Positions 17,482 to 26,794 of a stretch of DNA of 64,000 bases are shown in pieces. The notes beneath the pieces were generated by a model that saw only the letters and a program-made list of their open reading frames with translations, was not told the origin of the DNA and did no database searches. The stretch is from Hyphomicrobiales bacterium. Lineage in GTDB: Bacteria > Pseudomonadota > Alphaproteobacteria > Rhizobiales > Rhizobiaceae. The translations under genes were made by a program, and so were the position numbers. The number at the start of each line of letters is the position of its first letter. Position 1 is the first letter of the stretch. The DNA is taken from the NCBI GenBank assembly GCA_900472605.1, contig UCJD01000012.1, positions 248,001 through 312,000 on the forward strand, read 5' to 3'.

Positions 17482-17555
17482 TGCGATCGTGCTTCAAGCT
17501 GGGCACTTGAACCCAAAGGATGAATTTGTAAACTCGAGGCAACATTTCGCCAGAT

Positions 17556-17586
17556 CGGCGTGCCGAACCGGTTCGTTGGCACGCCG
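17556..17586. other. inverted repeat just after the sialidase-like gene
   Basis: CGGCGTGCC and GGCACGCCG pair perfectly across a 13-base loop that itself contains the palindrome GAACCGGTTC. It begins 31 bases beyond the stop of the minus-strand gene. There is no following T-run, so it may act as an mRNA 3' stabiliser or a Rho-assisted terminator rather than an intrinsic one. Confidence 0.45.
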
Positions 17587-17617
17587 AGTTGACAAGCGAA
17601 GCGCGGTTCCGGCGTTA

Positions 17618-18799
17618 TCAGAGCGCATCCGCAGATAGCCGCACATACTTGATTGCGCGCCGGTAGTAGGTGTAGGCGATATGCACCGTGCCATCTTCCC
17701 CTTGCGTGATCGATGGGTAGGAGAACTCTCGGTTGACCGCGTCCTTCGAGTTGTTGCTCAGGCAGTAACCGTCGCCGGTATCGAGGTCGATCCGGCGCGG
17801 AAAGCTGTGGCCACCATCCGTCGAGAAGGCGAGGCTGAGCGGTGCGCGAGGCACGCCCCAAATCGCCTTGCGCCTCTGGCTCGGCTCACTGGCAACGGTT
17901 TCTGTCGTCTCGTCGCCCTCGATCTCGTCATAAAGCGACAGGCGCCGGGCGTCGGACATCGAGGCGTTGCAGTGGTTGTAAACCATTGCAATCGCGCCGT
18001 TTTCCAGCTTTGTCGCCTGGACGGACGAGTTGTTGTTTGGAAGGTCTATCGGCTCCGGCGCGCTCCAGTTTTCGCCGTCGCGCGAGCGGCTGGAAAGCAC
18101 GGACTCGGCGAAACGATTGCGATAGAAAGCGACGAATTCACCGCTTGGCAGCGGCACGATGTTCATGTGAACCGCACCTATGCTGTCGGGCACCTCGGTC
18201 ATCGCCCAACTCTTGCCGGCGTCGCGTGAGATCAAGACGCCCGCTGTATCGGCGTCGCCCGTCCAGCGTTCGCCCGGCAGTCCGATGCAGCGAAAGACCG
18301 GTAGCAGCCAAGTGCCTGCGCCGTTCACGACGATCGGCTGGCGCACGAAAGTGCCGGGGATATCGCACAGCACTCGCACCTCGCCAAAGGTGTGGCCGCC
18401 ATCCATGGAGATGCGACATTTGACAACCGAGCCATCCTGATTGCCGGATGTTTGCGAGGTGTAAAGCAGCCAGACATTCCCGTCCGGCGCATTGAAAATT
18501 AACGGGTTCTGCTCGGATTTCTGCGGATCGTCGGACATCTTTTCCGGCTGCGACCATCGCATCGACCCGGGTGTCAGGCGCGACATGTAAATCGAGATGT
18601 CGCCCATGCCTTCCATCGTGCCGCCGAACCAGACGCAGGTCAGCGTCCCATCCGGCAAGAAGGCCAGGTTGGCGGCATGGTTTTGAATGCAGGGGGAGGG
18701 GAGATAGGCGTCGAAACGCCCGCTCTCGCTCGGATTGGCGATGATTTCGCCGGTCATCAGATCAGGAACGGCATCCGGCTGCAAACCAGTGAAGGCCAT
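17618..18799 (-). CDS. sialidase-fold (BNR/Asp-box) protein, predicted cytosolic
   Basis: A 393-residue predicted neuraminidase-like protein. At least four Asp-box-like repeats are visible (Ser-Arg-Asp-Ala-Gly-Lys-Ser-Trp, Ser-Met-Asp-Gly-Gly-His-Thr-Phe, Ser-Arg-Asp-Gly-Glu-Asn-Trp, Ser-Thr-Asp-Gly-Gly-His-Ser-Phe), marking a six-bladed propeller. ATG 18799 is chosen because an AAGGAGG site lies 5 bases upstream. No signal peptide is present, so it probably acts inside the cell. It follows the DapA-family gene by 10 bases. The real substrate need not be sialic acid, as the context is sugar-acid catabolism. Family membership is clear, activity is not. Confidence 0.82.
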   Translation of the reverse strand: MAFTGLQPDAVPDLMTGEIIANPSESGRFDAYLPSPCIQNHAANLAFLPDGTLTCVWFGGTMEGMGDISIYMSRLTPGSMRWSQPEKMSDDPQKSEQNPLIFNAPDGNVWLLYTSQTSGNQDGSVVKCRISMDGGHTFGEVRVLCDIPGTFVRQPIVVNGAGTWLLPVFRCIGLPGERWTGDADTAGVLISRDAGKSWAMTEVPDSIGAVHMNIVPLPSGEFVAFYRNRFAESVLSSRSRDGENWSAPEPIDLPNNNSSVQATKLENGAIAMVYNHCNASMSDARRLSLYDEIEGDETTETVASEPSQRRKAIWGVPRAPLSLAFSTDGGHSFPRRIDLDTGDGYCLSNNSKDAVNREFSYPSITQGEDGTVHIAYTYYRRAIKYVRLSADAL

Positions 18800-18809
18800 G
18801 ATATCCTCC

Positions 18810-19715
18810 TTAAGGCAGCGTCTTGTAGGATTCGGCAAGCGATGCGTAATCGGCGTCACTGATCGGCATCAGCGGTGCGCGCGTGCGCTTCCAGGCCGGA
18901 TTGCCGGTCTTCAGGCCGACCATCGCCTTGATCGTCGGGATCTGCACATAGGAGTTGGACAGCGTTCGATAGGCGTTGATGCGCGCCTGTGCGGTCTCGA
19001 CGGCAGCGGCACCGCTTTCGTCATGGACTTTGTCATAGACGGTGCGCAGCGAATCCGCGACAAGATTGGAGGTCGCGGTAATGCATCCGGCGCCACCGGC
19101 CTTCAGCAACGGCAGCAGTAGCGGATCAGCGCCGGCGAGAACCGAGAAACCGGGATAAGCAGCGATGATCGCCTGCATGTTATTGAAATCGCCTGCCGAT
19201 TCCTTGATGCCGACGACGGTTTCGGGGAAGGCTTTGATCAGCCGACCGATCAGCGGCACGGAGAGCGGAACGCCCGAAACCTGTGGGATGTGATAGAGAA
19301 TGACCTGCAACTTGCCGTCGGCGATTTTCTCCAGGATTTGCGAATATGCGGCAAACAGGCCGTCATCGGAGACGCCCTTGTAATAGAACGGCGGCAGCAT
19401 CACGACCTTGGTGACGCCGAGCGACAGGGCGTGCTTGGTAAGATCCACCGTCTCCTGAATAGCGACGACGCCGGTGCCCGGAAGCAGCTTGTCGGCAGGA
19501 ATGCCGGCCTTCAGTGCCGCTTCGAGGATCGCCTTGCGCTCGCTCGACGAAAACGAGTTCGCCTCGCCCGTTGTGCCGAGCAGTGCCACTCCGTGGCATC
19601 CCTCGCTGAGCAGGCGTTGGCAATGTTCGGTGAAGAGGCCGAGATCCGGGCTCCCATCGGCATTGAGTGGCGTCGCTGCTGCGCTGTAGACACCCGTGAT
19701 CTTGTGCTTGTTCAT
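18810..19715 (-). CDS. dihydrodipicolinate synthase/N-acetylneuraminate lyase family protein
   Basis: A 301-residue TIM-barrel class I aldolase of the DapA family. The pyruvate-binding Gly-Thr-Thr-Gly-Glu motif is at residues 47-51, the catalytic Tyr at 141 (Leu-Tyr-His-Ile-Pro-Gln) and the Schiff-base Lys at 171 (Gly-Ile-Lys-Glu-Ser-Ala-Gly-Asp). The Tyr-His-Ile-Pro variant of the usual Tyr-Asn-Val-Pro and the catabolic context argue against lysine biosynthesis. An aldolase or dehydratase for 2-keto-3-deoxy sugar acids, or a sialate-type lyase, is more likely. ATG 19715 has an AGGAGGA site 4 bases upstream. Confidence 0.87.
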   Translation of the reverse strand: MNKHKITGVYSAAATPLNADGSPDLGLFTEHCQRLLSEGCHGVALLGTTGEANSFSSSERKAILEAALKAGIPADKLLPGTGVVAIQETVDLTKHALSLGVTKVVMLPPFYYKGVSDDGLFAAYSQILEKIADGKLQVILYHIPQVSGVPLSVPLIGRLIKAFPETVVGIKESAGDFNNMQAIIAAYPGFSVLAGADPLLLPLLKAGGAGCITATSNLVADSLRTVYDKVHDESGAAAVETAQARINAYRTLSNSYVQIPTIKAMVGLKTGNPAWKRTRAPLMPISDADYASLAESYKTLP

Positions 19716-19806
19716 GTCGTCCTCCTCGGATGAACGCCGCATATGGCGGCAAAAGGCGGGAAACCCGGCCTGCAAGATGCGGTTTTCTTCATCCTCGCCT
19801 CTCATG

Positions 19807-19821
19807 TTGTCAATATGACAA
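19807..19821. promoter_or_regulatory. putative FCD/GntR operator O2 (perfect dyad)
   Basis: TTGTCA-ATA-TGACAA is a perfect inverted repeat in the divergent region between the DapA-family gene and the oligopeptide-type ABC operon. It starts 92 bases from the DapA-family start codon. It resembles sites at 17318-17332 and 19915-19929. FadR-subfamily GntR proteins bind short dyads of this size, and one is encoded at 26795. Confidence 0.5.
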
Positions 19822-19914
19822 TAAGCGTTTCAATCGATCGTATTTTTCAAGCCATTGAAATCACAGCAGGAAATTTTTGTCGATTTTGCCGAACTGTGGA
19901 TGAATTAATTTTTG

Positions 19915-19929
19915 TTGACATATTTACAT
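19915..19929. promoter_or_regulatory. putative FCD/GntR operator O3
   Basis: TTGACATATTTACAT agrees in 12 of 15 positions with the reverse complement of the perfect dyad O2 (TTGTCATATTGACAA). It ends 91 bases before the start codon of the ABC binding protein, mirroring the O2-to-DapA distance. Its first six bases also read as a consensus -35 (TTGACA), so it could be a promoter element, an operator or both. I found no good -10 at the usual spacing. Confidence 0.45.
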
Positions 19930-20019
19930 TATCGAGCGAGTGTCTGCGCCATGTCATGACGCACTTTCGGGATGGAGCGAAAGAAGCAAGCGTCATCGGT
20001 TTTGTCATGGGAGGATGGA

Positions 20020-21669
20020 ATGACTGATCGGACGAATGAAAATAACGGCCAGAACCAGGGAATGTCGCGTCGCGAAGCGCTGAAGCTTGGCCTTGCGGCC
20101 GGTGTCGGCCTGACGGTGTTCGGCCTGAATGCACGCATCGTGCTTGCCGATGACGGCCAGGTGCTCAAGGTCGCCAACCCGGCGTTCAACCAGGATTGGT
20201 CGCCGCTGCGCGGCGGCGGGGTACCGTTCCGCTGGAACTCGGTCTGGTGGGCCTCGCCGATGTATTTCGACAGCGAAGGCAAGATCAAGCCTTACGTCTT
20301 CACCAGCTGGGAATCGCCCGACAACAAGGTCTGGACCTTCAAGATCGACCCGAAGGCGACCTTCTCCGACGGCAGCAAGATCACCTCGGCCGACGTCAAG
20401 GGTTCCTGGGAAGTCGCCTCCATGCCCAACACCAAGAGCCAGCGCGCCGATCAGGTGCTGAGCAAGGTTGCCGGCTACAAGGAAATCGGCGCCGGCTCCG
20501 GTAACGAACTCACCGGCGTCGCGACGCCCGACGAGGGCACCGTGGTCGTGACGCTGACGGAAGCCGATCCGATCTTCTTCATGCGCCTCGCCAACCATAT
20601 TGCGCCCATCACCAAGGCGTCGCAGTCGCGCGGCAGTGACGGCGAGGAAGTGGCCGATTGGTACAAGCCCGACAGCAGCGCCGTCTATTCCGGCCCGTTC
20701 AAGCTCACCAGCATCGACATCGACGCCGGCAAGCTGGTGTTCGAGCCGAACGAGAACTTCTTCGGCCCGAAGCCGAAGCTGGCGCGCATCGAGATCACCT
20801 CGATCGAGGACAACGTCACCGCGACGTCGCTCATCAAGTCGGGCGAATTCAACGCTCATACGGAACTGGTGACCTCGACGATCATCCAGGATCTCGGCCC
20901 CGAATTCTCCGCCGGCCCGCTGATCCCGACCAGCCAGCACTTCTGGTTCAACGTCACCCGCGCGCCGATGGACGATCCGAAGGTTCGCCAGGCGCTGATC
21001 ATGGCGATCGATCGCGACGGCCTGTTCAAGGCGTCCTACCCCGATGGGCCGCATAAGAAGGCCGACCAGATTCTGAACTCCGTTCCCGGCGCCGACAATT
21101 CCGGCTTCGAGCCTTTCCCGTATGATCCGGCAGCGGCCAAGAAGCTGCTTGCCGAATCCAGCTACGGTGGGCCGGAGCGTCTGCCGAAGATCCTCTTCGT
21201 CGGCATCTCCGCCCCGGCCATCCAGGCCGCCGCGCAGTACATCGCCGAGCAGTGGCGCCAGAACCTCGGCATCACCGCCGTCGACATGAAGCCGCAGCAG
21301 GACAGCTATGCCGGTCCGGACCAGAACGCGGTGCAGATCTTCCGCGACGACGTCGGCACCCGCGTGCCTGACGCCGTCTCCTACCTCGCCGGCTGCATCG
21401 CCTCGACCTCGTCCAACGCCCAGAACAAGCTTGGCGGCTACAAGAACGACAAGGTCGATGCCGCACTCGCCGAGGCCGCGACAAAGGCTGCCGACGATCC
21501 CGATCGCATCAAGCTCGCCCAGGATGCCCAGAAGGCATTCCGCGAGGATTGGGCCTTCATTCCGTGGTACTCTCAGGCGATGTCGCGCTGGGCCACCAAG
21601 GAGGTCAAGGGGATGGAGAAGAACCTCGACTGGCAGGTCGTGGCGCCCTGGGACATTTCGATCGGCTGA
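20020..21669 (+). CDS. ABC transporter substrate-binding protein, oligopeptide/DppA family
   Basis: A 549-residue family-5 extracellular solute-binding protein. ATG 20020 follows a GGGAGG site and begins a signal with a twin-arginine motif (Ser-Arg-Arg-Glu-Ala-Leu-Lys) and hydrophobic core ending near Leu-Ala/Asp-Asp. The fold blocks are recognisable: Trp-Thr-Phe-Lys-Ile-Asp, Phe-Ser-Asp-Gly-Ser-Lys-Ile-Thr-Ser-Ala-Asp-Val and Val-Arg-Gln-Ala-Leu-Ile-Met-Ala-Ile-Asp-Arg. It feeds the two permeases and two ATPases downstream. Family-5 proteins also bind non-peptide ligands, and the gene neighbours suggest a carbohydrate-derived or acid-sugar ligand. Confidence 0.92.
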   Translation: MTDRTNENNGQNQGMSRREALKLGLAAGVGLTVFGLNARIVLADDGQVLKVANPAFNQDWSPLRGGGVPFRWNSVWWASPMYFDSEGKIKPYVFTSWESPDNKVWTFKIDPKATFSDGSKITSADVKGSWEVASMPNTKSQRADQVLSKVAGYKEIGAGSGNELTGVATPDEGTVVVTLTEADPIFFMRLANHIAPITKASQSRGSDGEEVADWYKPDSSAVYSGPFKLTSIDIDAGKLVFEPNENFFGPKPKLARIEITSIEDNVTATSLIKSGEFNAHTELVTSTIIQDLGPEFSAGPLIPTSQHFWFNVTRAPMDDPKVRQALIMAIDRDGLFKASYPDGPHKKADQILNSVPGADNSGFEPFPYDPAAAKKLLAESSYGGPERLPKILFVGISAPAIQAAAQYIAEQWRQNLGITAVDMKPQQDSYAGPDQNAVQIFRDDVGTRVPDAVSYLAGCIASTSSNAQNKLGGYKNDKVDAALAEAATKAADDPDRIKLAQDAQKAFREDWAFIPWYSQAMSRWATKEVKGMEKNLDWQVVAPWDISIG

Positions 21670-21814
21670 GCCGGTCCGGAACTCTTGAACAGATAGCCCT
21701 GATGGGCCTTTCAGCAACCGCGCGAAGACCGCAAGGCCTTCGCGCAAATGTCAAGAAGACATCGCATCCGCGCATGATCGCCGACGCGTGTCTGCCAACA
21801 GGTGGGAGGTGACC

Positions 21815-22771
21815 TTGTTCCGCTACGTGCTGACCCGGTTTGCCATCTGGATTCCCTCGGTTCTGATCGTGATGCTGGCGGTTTACGCGCTGGCCTTCTA
21901 CGGCGCCGGCGATCCGATCAAGCTTATCTTTCTGCGTGCGCCCGGCGATGTCGCCTATAATCCGCAGCGCATCGAGGCCATTCGCGAGAGTGCGGGCCTG
22001 AACAAGCCGTTCCTCATGCAGTTCGGCGGCTACATCTGGAACCTGCTGCACGGCCAGTTCGGTAATTCGCTGACCTCGGGCCGCTCGGTCTGGGCCATGG
22101 TGTCGGCTGCGGCTCCCGTCTCCTTCAAGCTGGCGCTCTGTTCCATCATTCTGACGACGGTCATCGCCATTCCGCTTGGCATGATCGCCGCCATGAACCA
22201 GAACAGCCGTCTCGACTATGCGATCCTCGGCTCTGCCCTGTTTCTCTGGGCGATCCCGGCCTATGTCGCCGGCCCGCTGCTGATGGTCGGCCTGATCGTT
22301 CTGCTTCCCGGCGTCAGCGTTCCCTATGGCTGGGGCGGCGTCTTCGATGTCCGTATCCTGCTGCCGCTGGTCGTTCTCTCCTTCCAGCCGATCGCCCTGA
22401 TCGTGCGCCAGACCCGCGCCGCGGTCATCGAGGTGCTGTCGGAGGATTTCGTCCGCACCGCCCGCGCCAAGGGCGTGCCGGAGATCATCGTAGCTTTGCG
22501 CCACATCCTGCGCCCGGTGCTGACGCCTGTGGTCACCCAGCTCGGCCTGATCATGATCACCATCGTCAACGGCGCGATCTTCGTCGAGCTCGTCTTCGGT
22601 CTGCCCGGCCTCGGCCGCCTGACCGTGCAGGCGCTCACCAACTCCGACTATCCCGTCATTCTGGCGATCACACTGATCGGATCCTTCCTGGTGATGATGT
22701 CGAACCTTCTGGTCGATGTCCTCTATCCGCTGCTCGATCCGCGCGCCAACGATTCAAGAAGGAGCCGCTGA
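21815..22771 (+). CDS. ABC permease, DppB/OppB type
   Basis: About 318 residues, six transmembrane helices, and the family ending Leu-Leu-Val-Asp-Val-Leu-Tyr-Pro-Leu-Leu-Asp-Pro-Arg. I favour a TTG start at 21815, because GGAGGTGA, a full match to the anti-Shine-Dalgarno, lies just upstream and the protein then begins Phe-Arg-Tyr-Val-Leu-Thr-Arg, like other DppB proteins. GTG codons at 21788 and 21809 are in frame and would give 327 or 320 residues. The EAA-like loop Thr-Ala-Arg-Ala-Lys-Gly-Val-Pro is present. Confidence 0.92.
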   Translation: MFRYVLTRFAIWIPSVLIVMLAVYALAFYGAGDPIKLIFLRAPGDVAYNPQRIEAIRESAGLNKPFLMQFGGYIWNLLHGQFGNSLTSGRSVWAMVSAAAPVSFKLALCSIILTTVIAIPLGMIAAMNQNSRLDYAILGSALFLWAIPAYVAGPLLMVGLIVLLPGVSVPYGWGGVFDVRILLPLVVLSFQPIALIVRQTRAAVIEVLSEDFVRTARAKGVPEIIVALRHILRPVLTPVVTQLGLIMITIVNGAIFVELVFGLPGLGRLTVQALTNSDYPVILAITLIGSFLVMMSNLLVDVLYPLLDPRANDSRRSR

Positions 22772-22773
22772 CC

Positions 22774-23732
22774 ATGTCCGCCGTCCCTCTCTCCCCCATT
22801 GTTACCCAGGACGAAGCCCCGGTCAGCCTGTGGCGCGACGCATGGTATCGCCTGAAGCGCAACAAGCTTGCCGTCTTCGGCCTCATCGTCGTGCTGATCC
22901 TCGCCTTCGCCGCGATCTTCGGCCCGTATCTGACGCCCTACGACTATCTGAGCCAGGACCTCCAGGCCCGCAACGCCGCGCCCTCGCTGCAGCATCTTTT
23001 CGGCACCGACGATCTCGGCCGCGATGTCTTCAGCCGCGTCGTCTTCGGCACGCGCACGGCCTTTCTGGTCGCCGTCATCGTCACTGTCATCGCCGTCTTC
23101 ATCGGCACGGTGCTCGGCGCGATCGCCGGTTTCTTCGGCAATCCGTTCGACCGCGTCATCATGTGGCTTACCGACATGACCATGTCGGTGCCCAACCTGC
23201 TGCTCGTCGTCGTTATCAACGCATCGCTGAAGTCGCCGATCACCAAGTGGATGGAGGCGCAGTATCTGGCGACGCTCAATCCCTTCTATCGCCAGACGAT
23301 CTGGGTCGATTTCATGCTGGTCTTCGGCTCGATGGCGCTGATCTCCTGGCCGCCCTATGCGCGTCTCGTTCGCGCCCAGGTGCTGTCGATCCGCAGCCGG
23401 CCCTACATCACCGCCGCGCAGGCGCTCGGCCTGTCGAACTGGATCATCATGAAGCGCTATGTGGTGCCGAATGCGCTCGGCCCGCTGATCGTCTCCGTCA
23501 GCGCCGGTCTCGGCACGGCGATGGTGCTCGAAAGCGCCTTCAGCTTTCTCGGCGTCGGCGTCAATCCGCCCACGCCAAGCTGGGGCAACATGATCTCCGA
23601 CGGCCTGCGCGTCTGGCAGCACTATCCGCACCTGCTTGCAGCCCCGGCCGCCGTTCTCGGCCTCGCTTCCGTCGCCTTCAGCTTCCTCGGCGATGGCCTC
23701 AACGACGCTCTCAATCCGCGGGGGTCCAAGTG

Positions 23733-23733
<1 letters not shown>
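22774..23733 (+). CDS. ABC permease, DppC/OppC type
   Basis: A 319-residue inner-membrane permease that begins with the family's cytoplasmic N-terminus (Trp-Arg-Asp-Ala-Trp-Tyr-Arg-Leu-Lys-Arg-Asn-Lys-Leu-Ala) and one helix, then the [36 protein letters not shown] signature near residue 76. The ATPase-docking loop Ala-Ala-Gln-Ala-Leu-Gly-Leu-Ser and the Phe-Leu-Gly-Val-Gly-Val-Asn-Pro-Pro-Thr-Pro-Ser-Trp-Gly segment follow. It starts 2 bases after the DppB stop, and its stop overlaps the next start. Confidence 0.95.
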
Positions 23734-24739
<1,006 letters not shown>

Positions 24740-24740
<1 letters not shown>

Positions 24741-25732
24741 TGAGTGCCCAACCGCTTCTGAAGGTCGAAAACCTCGTCAAGCATTTCCACGTCAAGCTCG
24801 GCGCCTTCGGCGAGCGCTCGGCGACGGTTTACGCGCTCGACAATATCAATCTCGATATCATGGAAGGCGAGACACTGTCGCTGGTCGGCGAATCCGGCTG
24901 CGGCAAGTCGACGACAGGCTTCACCATCCTCAACCTCTACAAGGCGACATCGGGCAAGGTCGTCTACAAGGGCCAGGATCTGGCAACGCTCGACGAGAAG
25001 CAGATGCGGCCTTTCCGGCGCGACCTGCAGATCGTCTTCCAGGATCCTTATTCGACGCTCAATCCGCGCATGACGATCGGCGAGGCAGTCGGCGAACCGA
25101 TCCTCTTCCACAAGCTCTGCACCAAGGCCGAACTCAAGGACCGCGTCGCGGCACTCCTGACGGACGTCGGTCTGCCGACCCGCTTCGCGCAGCGCTATCC
25201 GCACGAACTGTCAGGTGGCCAGCGCCAGCGCGTCGTCATTGCCCGCGCGCTGGCCTGTCAACCGAAGTTCATCGTCTGCGACGAGGCGATCTCTGCGCTC
25301 GACGTCTCGATCCAGGCGCAGATCATCAACCTGCTGCTCGACCTGCAGGAAAAATACGGGCTGACCTATCTTTTCATCGCCCACGATCTTGCGGTCGTCC
25401 GCCACATCAGCACCCGCGTCGGCGTCATGTATCTCGGCCGTCTGGCGGAGTTGGCGACGCGCGAAGAACTGTTCGACAATCCGCTGCATCCCTACACGAA
25501 GGCGCTGCTCTCGGCCGTGCCGGAGACCGATCCGGAGCTGGAGCGCACGCGCAACCGGCAAATCTTGCAGGGCGACGTCCCGAGCCCCTTGAACCCGCCG
25601 AGCGGCTGTCGCTTCCATTCGCGCTGCCCGATCGCCATGGACGTATGCAGCAAGGTTGTGCCGGAATGGAAAGAGGCGAAGCCCGGCCACCTCGTCGCCT
25701 GCCACGCCGTTAACACGGGACAGACTGCATGA
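24740..25732 (+). CDS. ABC ATPase, DppF/OppF type
   Basis: A 330-residue second nucleotide-binding subunit. Walker A Gly-Glu-Ser-Gly-Cys-Gly-Lys-Ser-Thr is near residues 51-59, signature Leu-Ser-Gly-Gly-Gln-Arg-Gln-Arg near 157 and Walker B Phe-Ile-Val-Cys-Asp-Glu-Ala near 178. The C-terminal Gly-Cys-Arg-Phe-His-Ser-Arg-Cys-Pro block is the Opp-type cysteine motif. ATG 24740 has an AGGAGG site 7 bases upstream; the preceding in-frame GTG is less likely. Its stop overlaps the kinase start. Confidence 0.95.
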
Positions 25733-26790
25733 CATTGAAGGTCGCGATCATCGCCGACGATCTGACGGGTGCGCTCGACACGGGTACCCCGTTCGTCGAT
25801 GCCGGTCTGTCAGTTGCCGTCGCGATCGAGATCGAGGCCATTGAGGATGCCCTGGCGACTGCTTGCGAGGTGGTCGTGGTCAACACCGCCTCGCGCGCCC
25901 TCCCGGAGGGGGAAGCGGCGAGAAGGGTCGGCCTCGCGGCCAGCACTCTTCTTGCCGCACACCCCGATATCGTCCTGAAGAAGATCGATTCCCGGCTGAA
26001 GGGCAACGTGGCGGCGGAGAGTGCCGCTATTGCTGCGATATTCGGCCATCGCGAGATCACTATCGCCCCGGCCATCCCCGACCAGGAGCGCTTCACTCGC
26101 GACGCACATGTTATCGGGCGTGGGGTCGAGAAGCCGCTTTCGGTTGGCGCATTGTTCGAGGGGCGTGGCAACCGTGTGGCAATCATCGACGCCGATTGCG
26201 ATGCGGATCTGGACCGACTTGTTTCCGAGCACGATTGGCAGGCTACACTTGCCGTCGGCGCACGCGGCCTCGGCAGCGCCTTCGCACGTCGCCTTCGTCG
26301 TGGACACGATACGAAGCCGGCGTTCGAACTGTCGCGCAACACGCTTTTCGCTTTCGGCTCACGAGACCCGATTACCGGTGCGCAGATGGCCCGGCTCGAA
26401 GCGTCGGGCGCTTTGCATGCGTCGATCTCCGCGCCGATGGGCGCGGTCGGAGAGAGCGGAACGGTGAGCTTGCCGGCGCTGCTCTGCTGCACAGGTGAGA
26501 TATCCGAGGATGCGGTAACCGTTGCGGATCGTTTCGCTGAGGGTGTGAGATCGGCGATCGAGCAGACGCGTCCTGATATGCTGATGGTCGGCGGCGGCGA
26601 TACGGCGCTGGCGGTGTTCCGGGCGCTGGGTGTTCGCACCCTGTTGCCCAAGGGGGAGATAGAGGCGGGTATTCCCTGGTTCGACGTAACTGACGTCGAT
26701 GGTCGCCATTTCCGCTGTGCCGTAAAATCCGGGGGCTTTGGGAATTCCGATAGTTTGCTAAGACTGATTCCTCAGAATCAGGCGGCGTGA
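25729..26790 (+). CDS. four-carbon acid sugar kinase (DUF1537 family)
   Basis: A 353-residue kinase of the family formerly called DUF1537, which phosphorylates acid sugars such as D-threonate, L-threonate or D-erythronate. Visible motifs are Ile-Ala-Asp-Asp-Leu-Thr-Gly-Ala at the N-terminus, Lys-Lys-Ile-Asp-Ser-Arg-Leu-Lys-Gly-Asn near residue 84, Pro-Ala-Ile-Pro-Asp-Gln and the C-terminal nucleotide-binding Val-Gly-Gly-Gly-Asp-Thr-Ala. It is rather short for the family (usually above 400). It overlaps the last ABC ATPase by 4 bases. Together with PdxA2 at 15115 it points to a kinase-then-dehydrogenase route to dihydroxyacetone phosphate. Confidence 0.88.
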   Translation: MTLKVAIIADDLTGALDTGTPFVDAGLSVAVAIEIEAIEDALATACEVVVVNTASRALPEGEAARRVGLAASTLLAAHPDIVLKKIDSRLKGNVAAESAAIAAIFGHREITIAPAIPDQERFTRDAHVIGRGVEKPLSVGALFEGRGNRVAIIDADCDADLDRLVSEHDWQATLAVGARGLGSAFARRLRRGHDTKPAFELSRNTLFAFGSRDPITGAQMARLEASGALHASISAPMGAVGESGTVSLPALLCCTGEISEDAVTVADRFAEGVRSAIEQTRPDMLMVGGGDTALAVFRALGVRTLLPKGEIEAGIPWFDVTDVDGRHFRCAVKSGGFGNSDSLLRLIPQNQAA

Positions 26791-26794
26791 GACA

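Noticed and set aside
18810..19715. DapA as the lysine-pathway enzyme
   Set aside because: Pairing with a sialidase-fold protein, placement in the sugar-acid region and the variant Tyr-His-Ile-Pro motif favour a catabolic aldolase or lyase.
19915..19943. TTGACA read as the -35 of a standard promoter for the ABC operon
   Set aside because: No acceptable -10 was found 16-18 bases downstream, and the same bases fit the operator family better; a double role remains possible.
20005..21747. 580-codon minus-strand frame opposite the family-5 binding protein
   Set aside because: Shadow frame; the forward gene has signal peptide, ribosome site and family motifs.
22716..23732. N-terminal extension of the DppD ATPase frame
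   Set aside because: It is the out-of-frame reading of the DppC permease; the real ATPase starts at ATG 23733, overlapping the permease stop.
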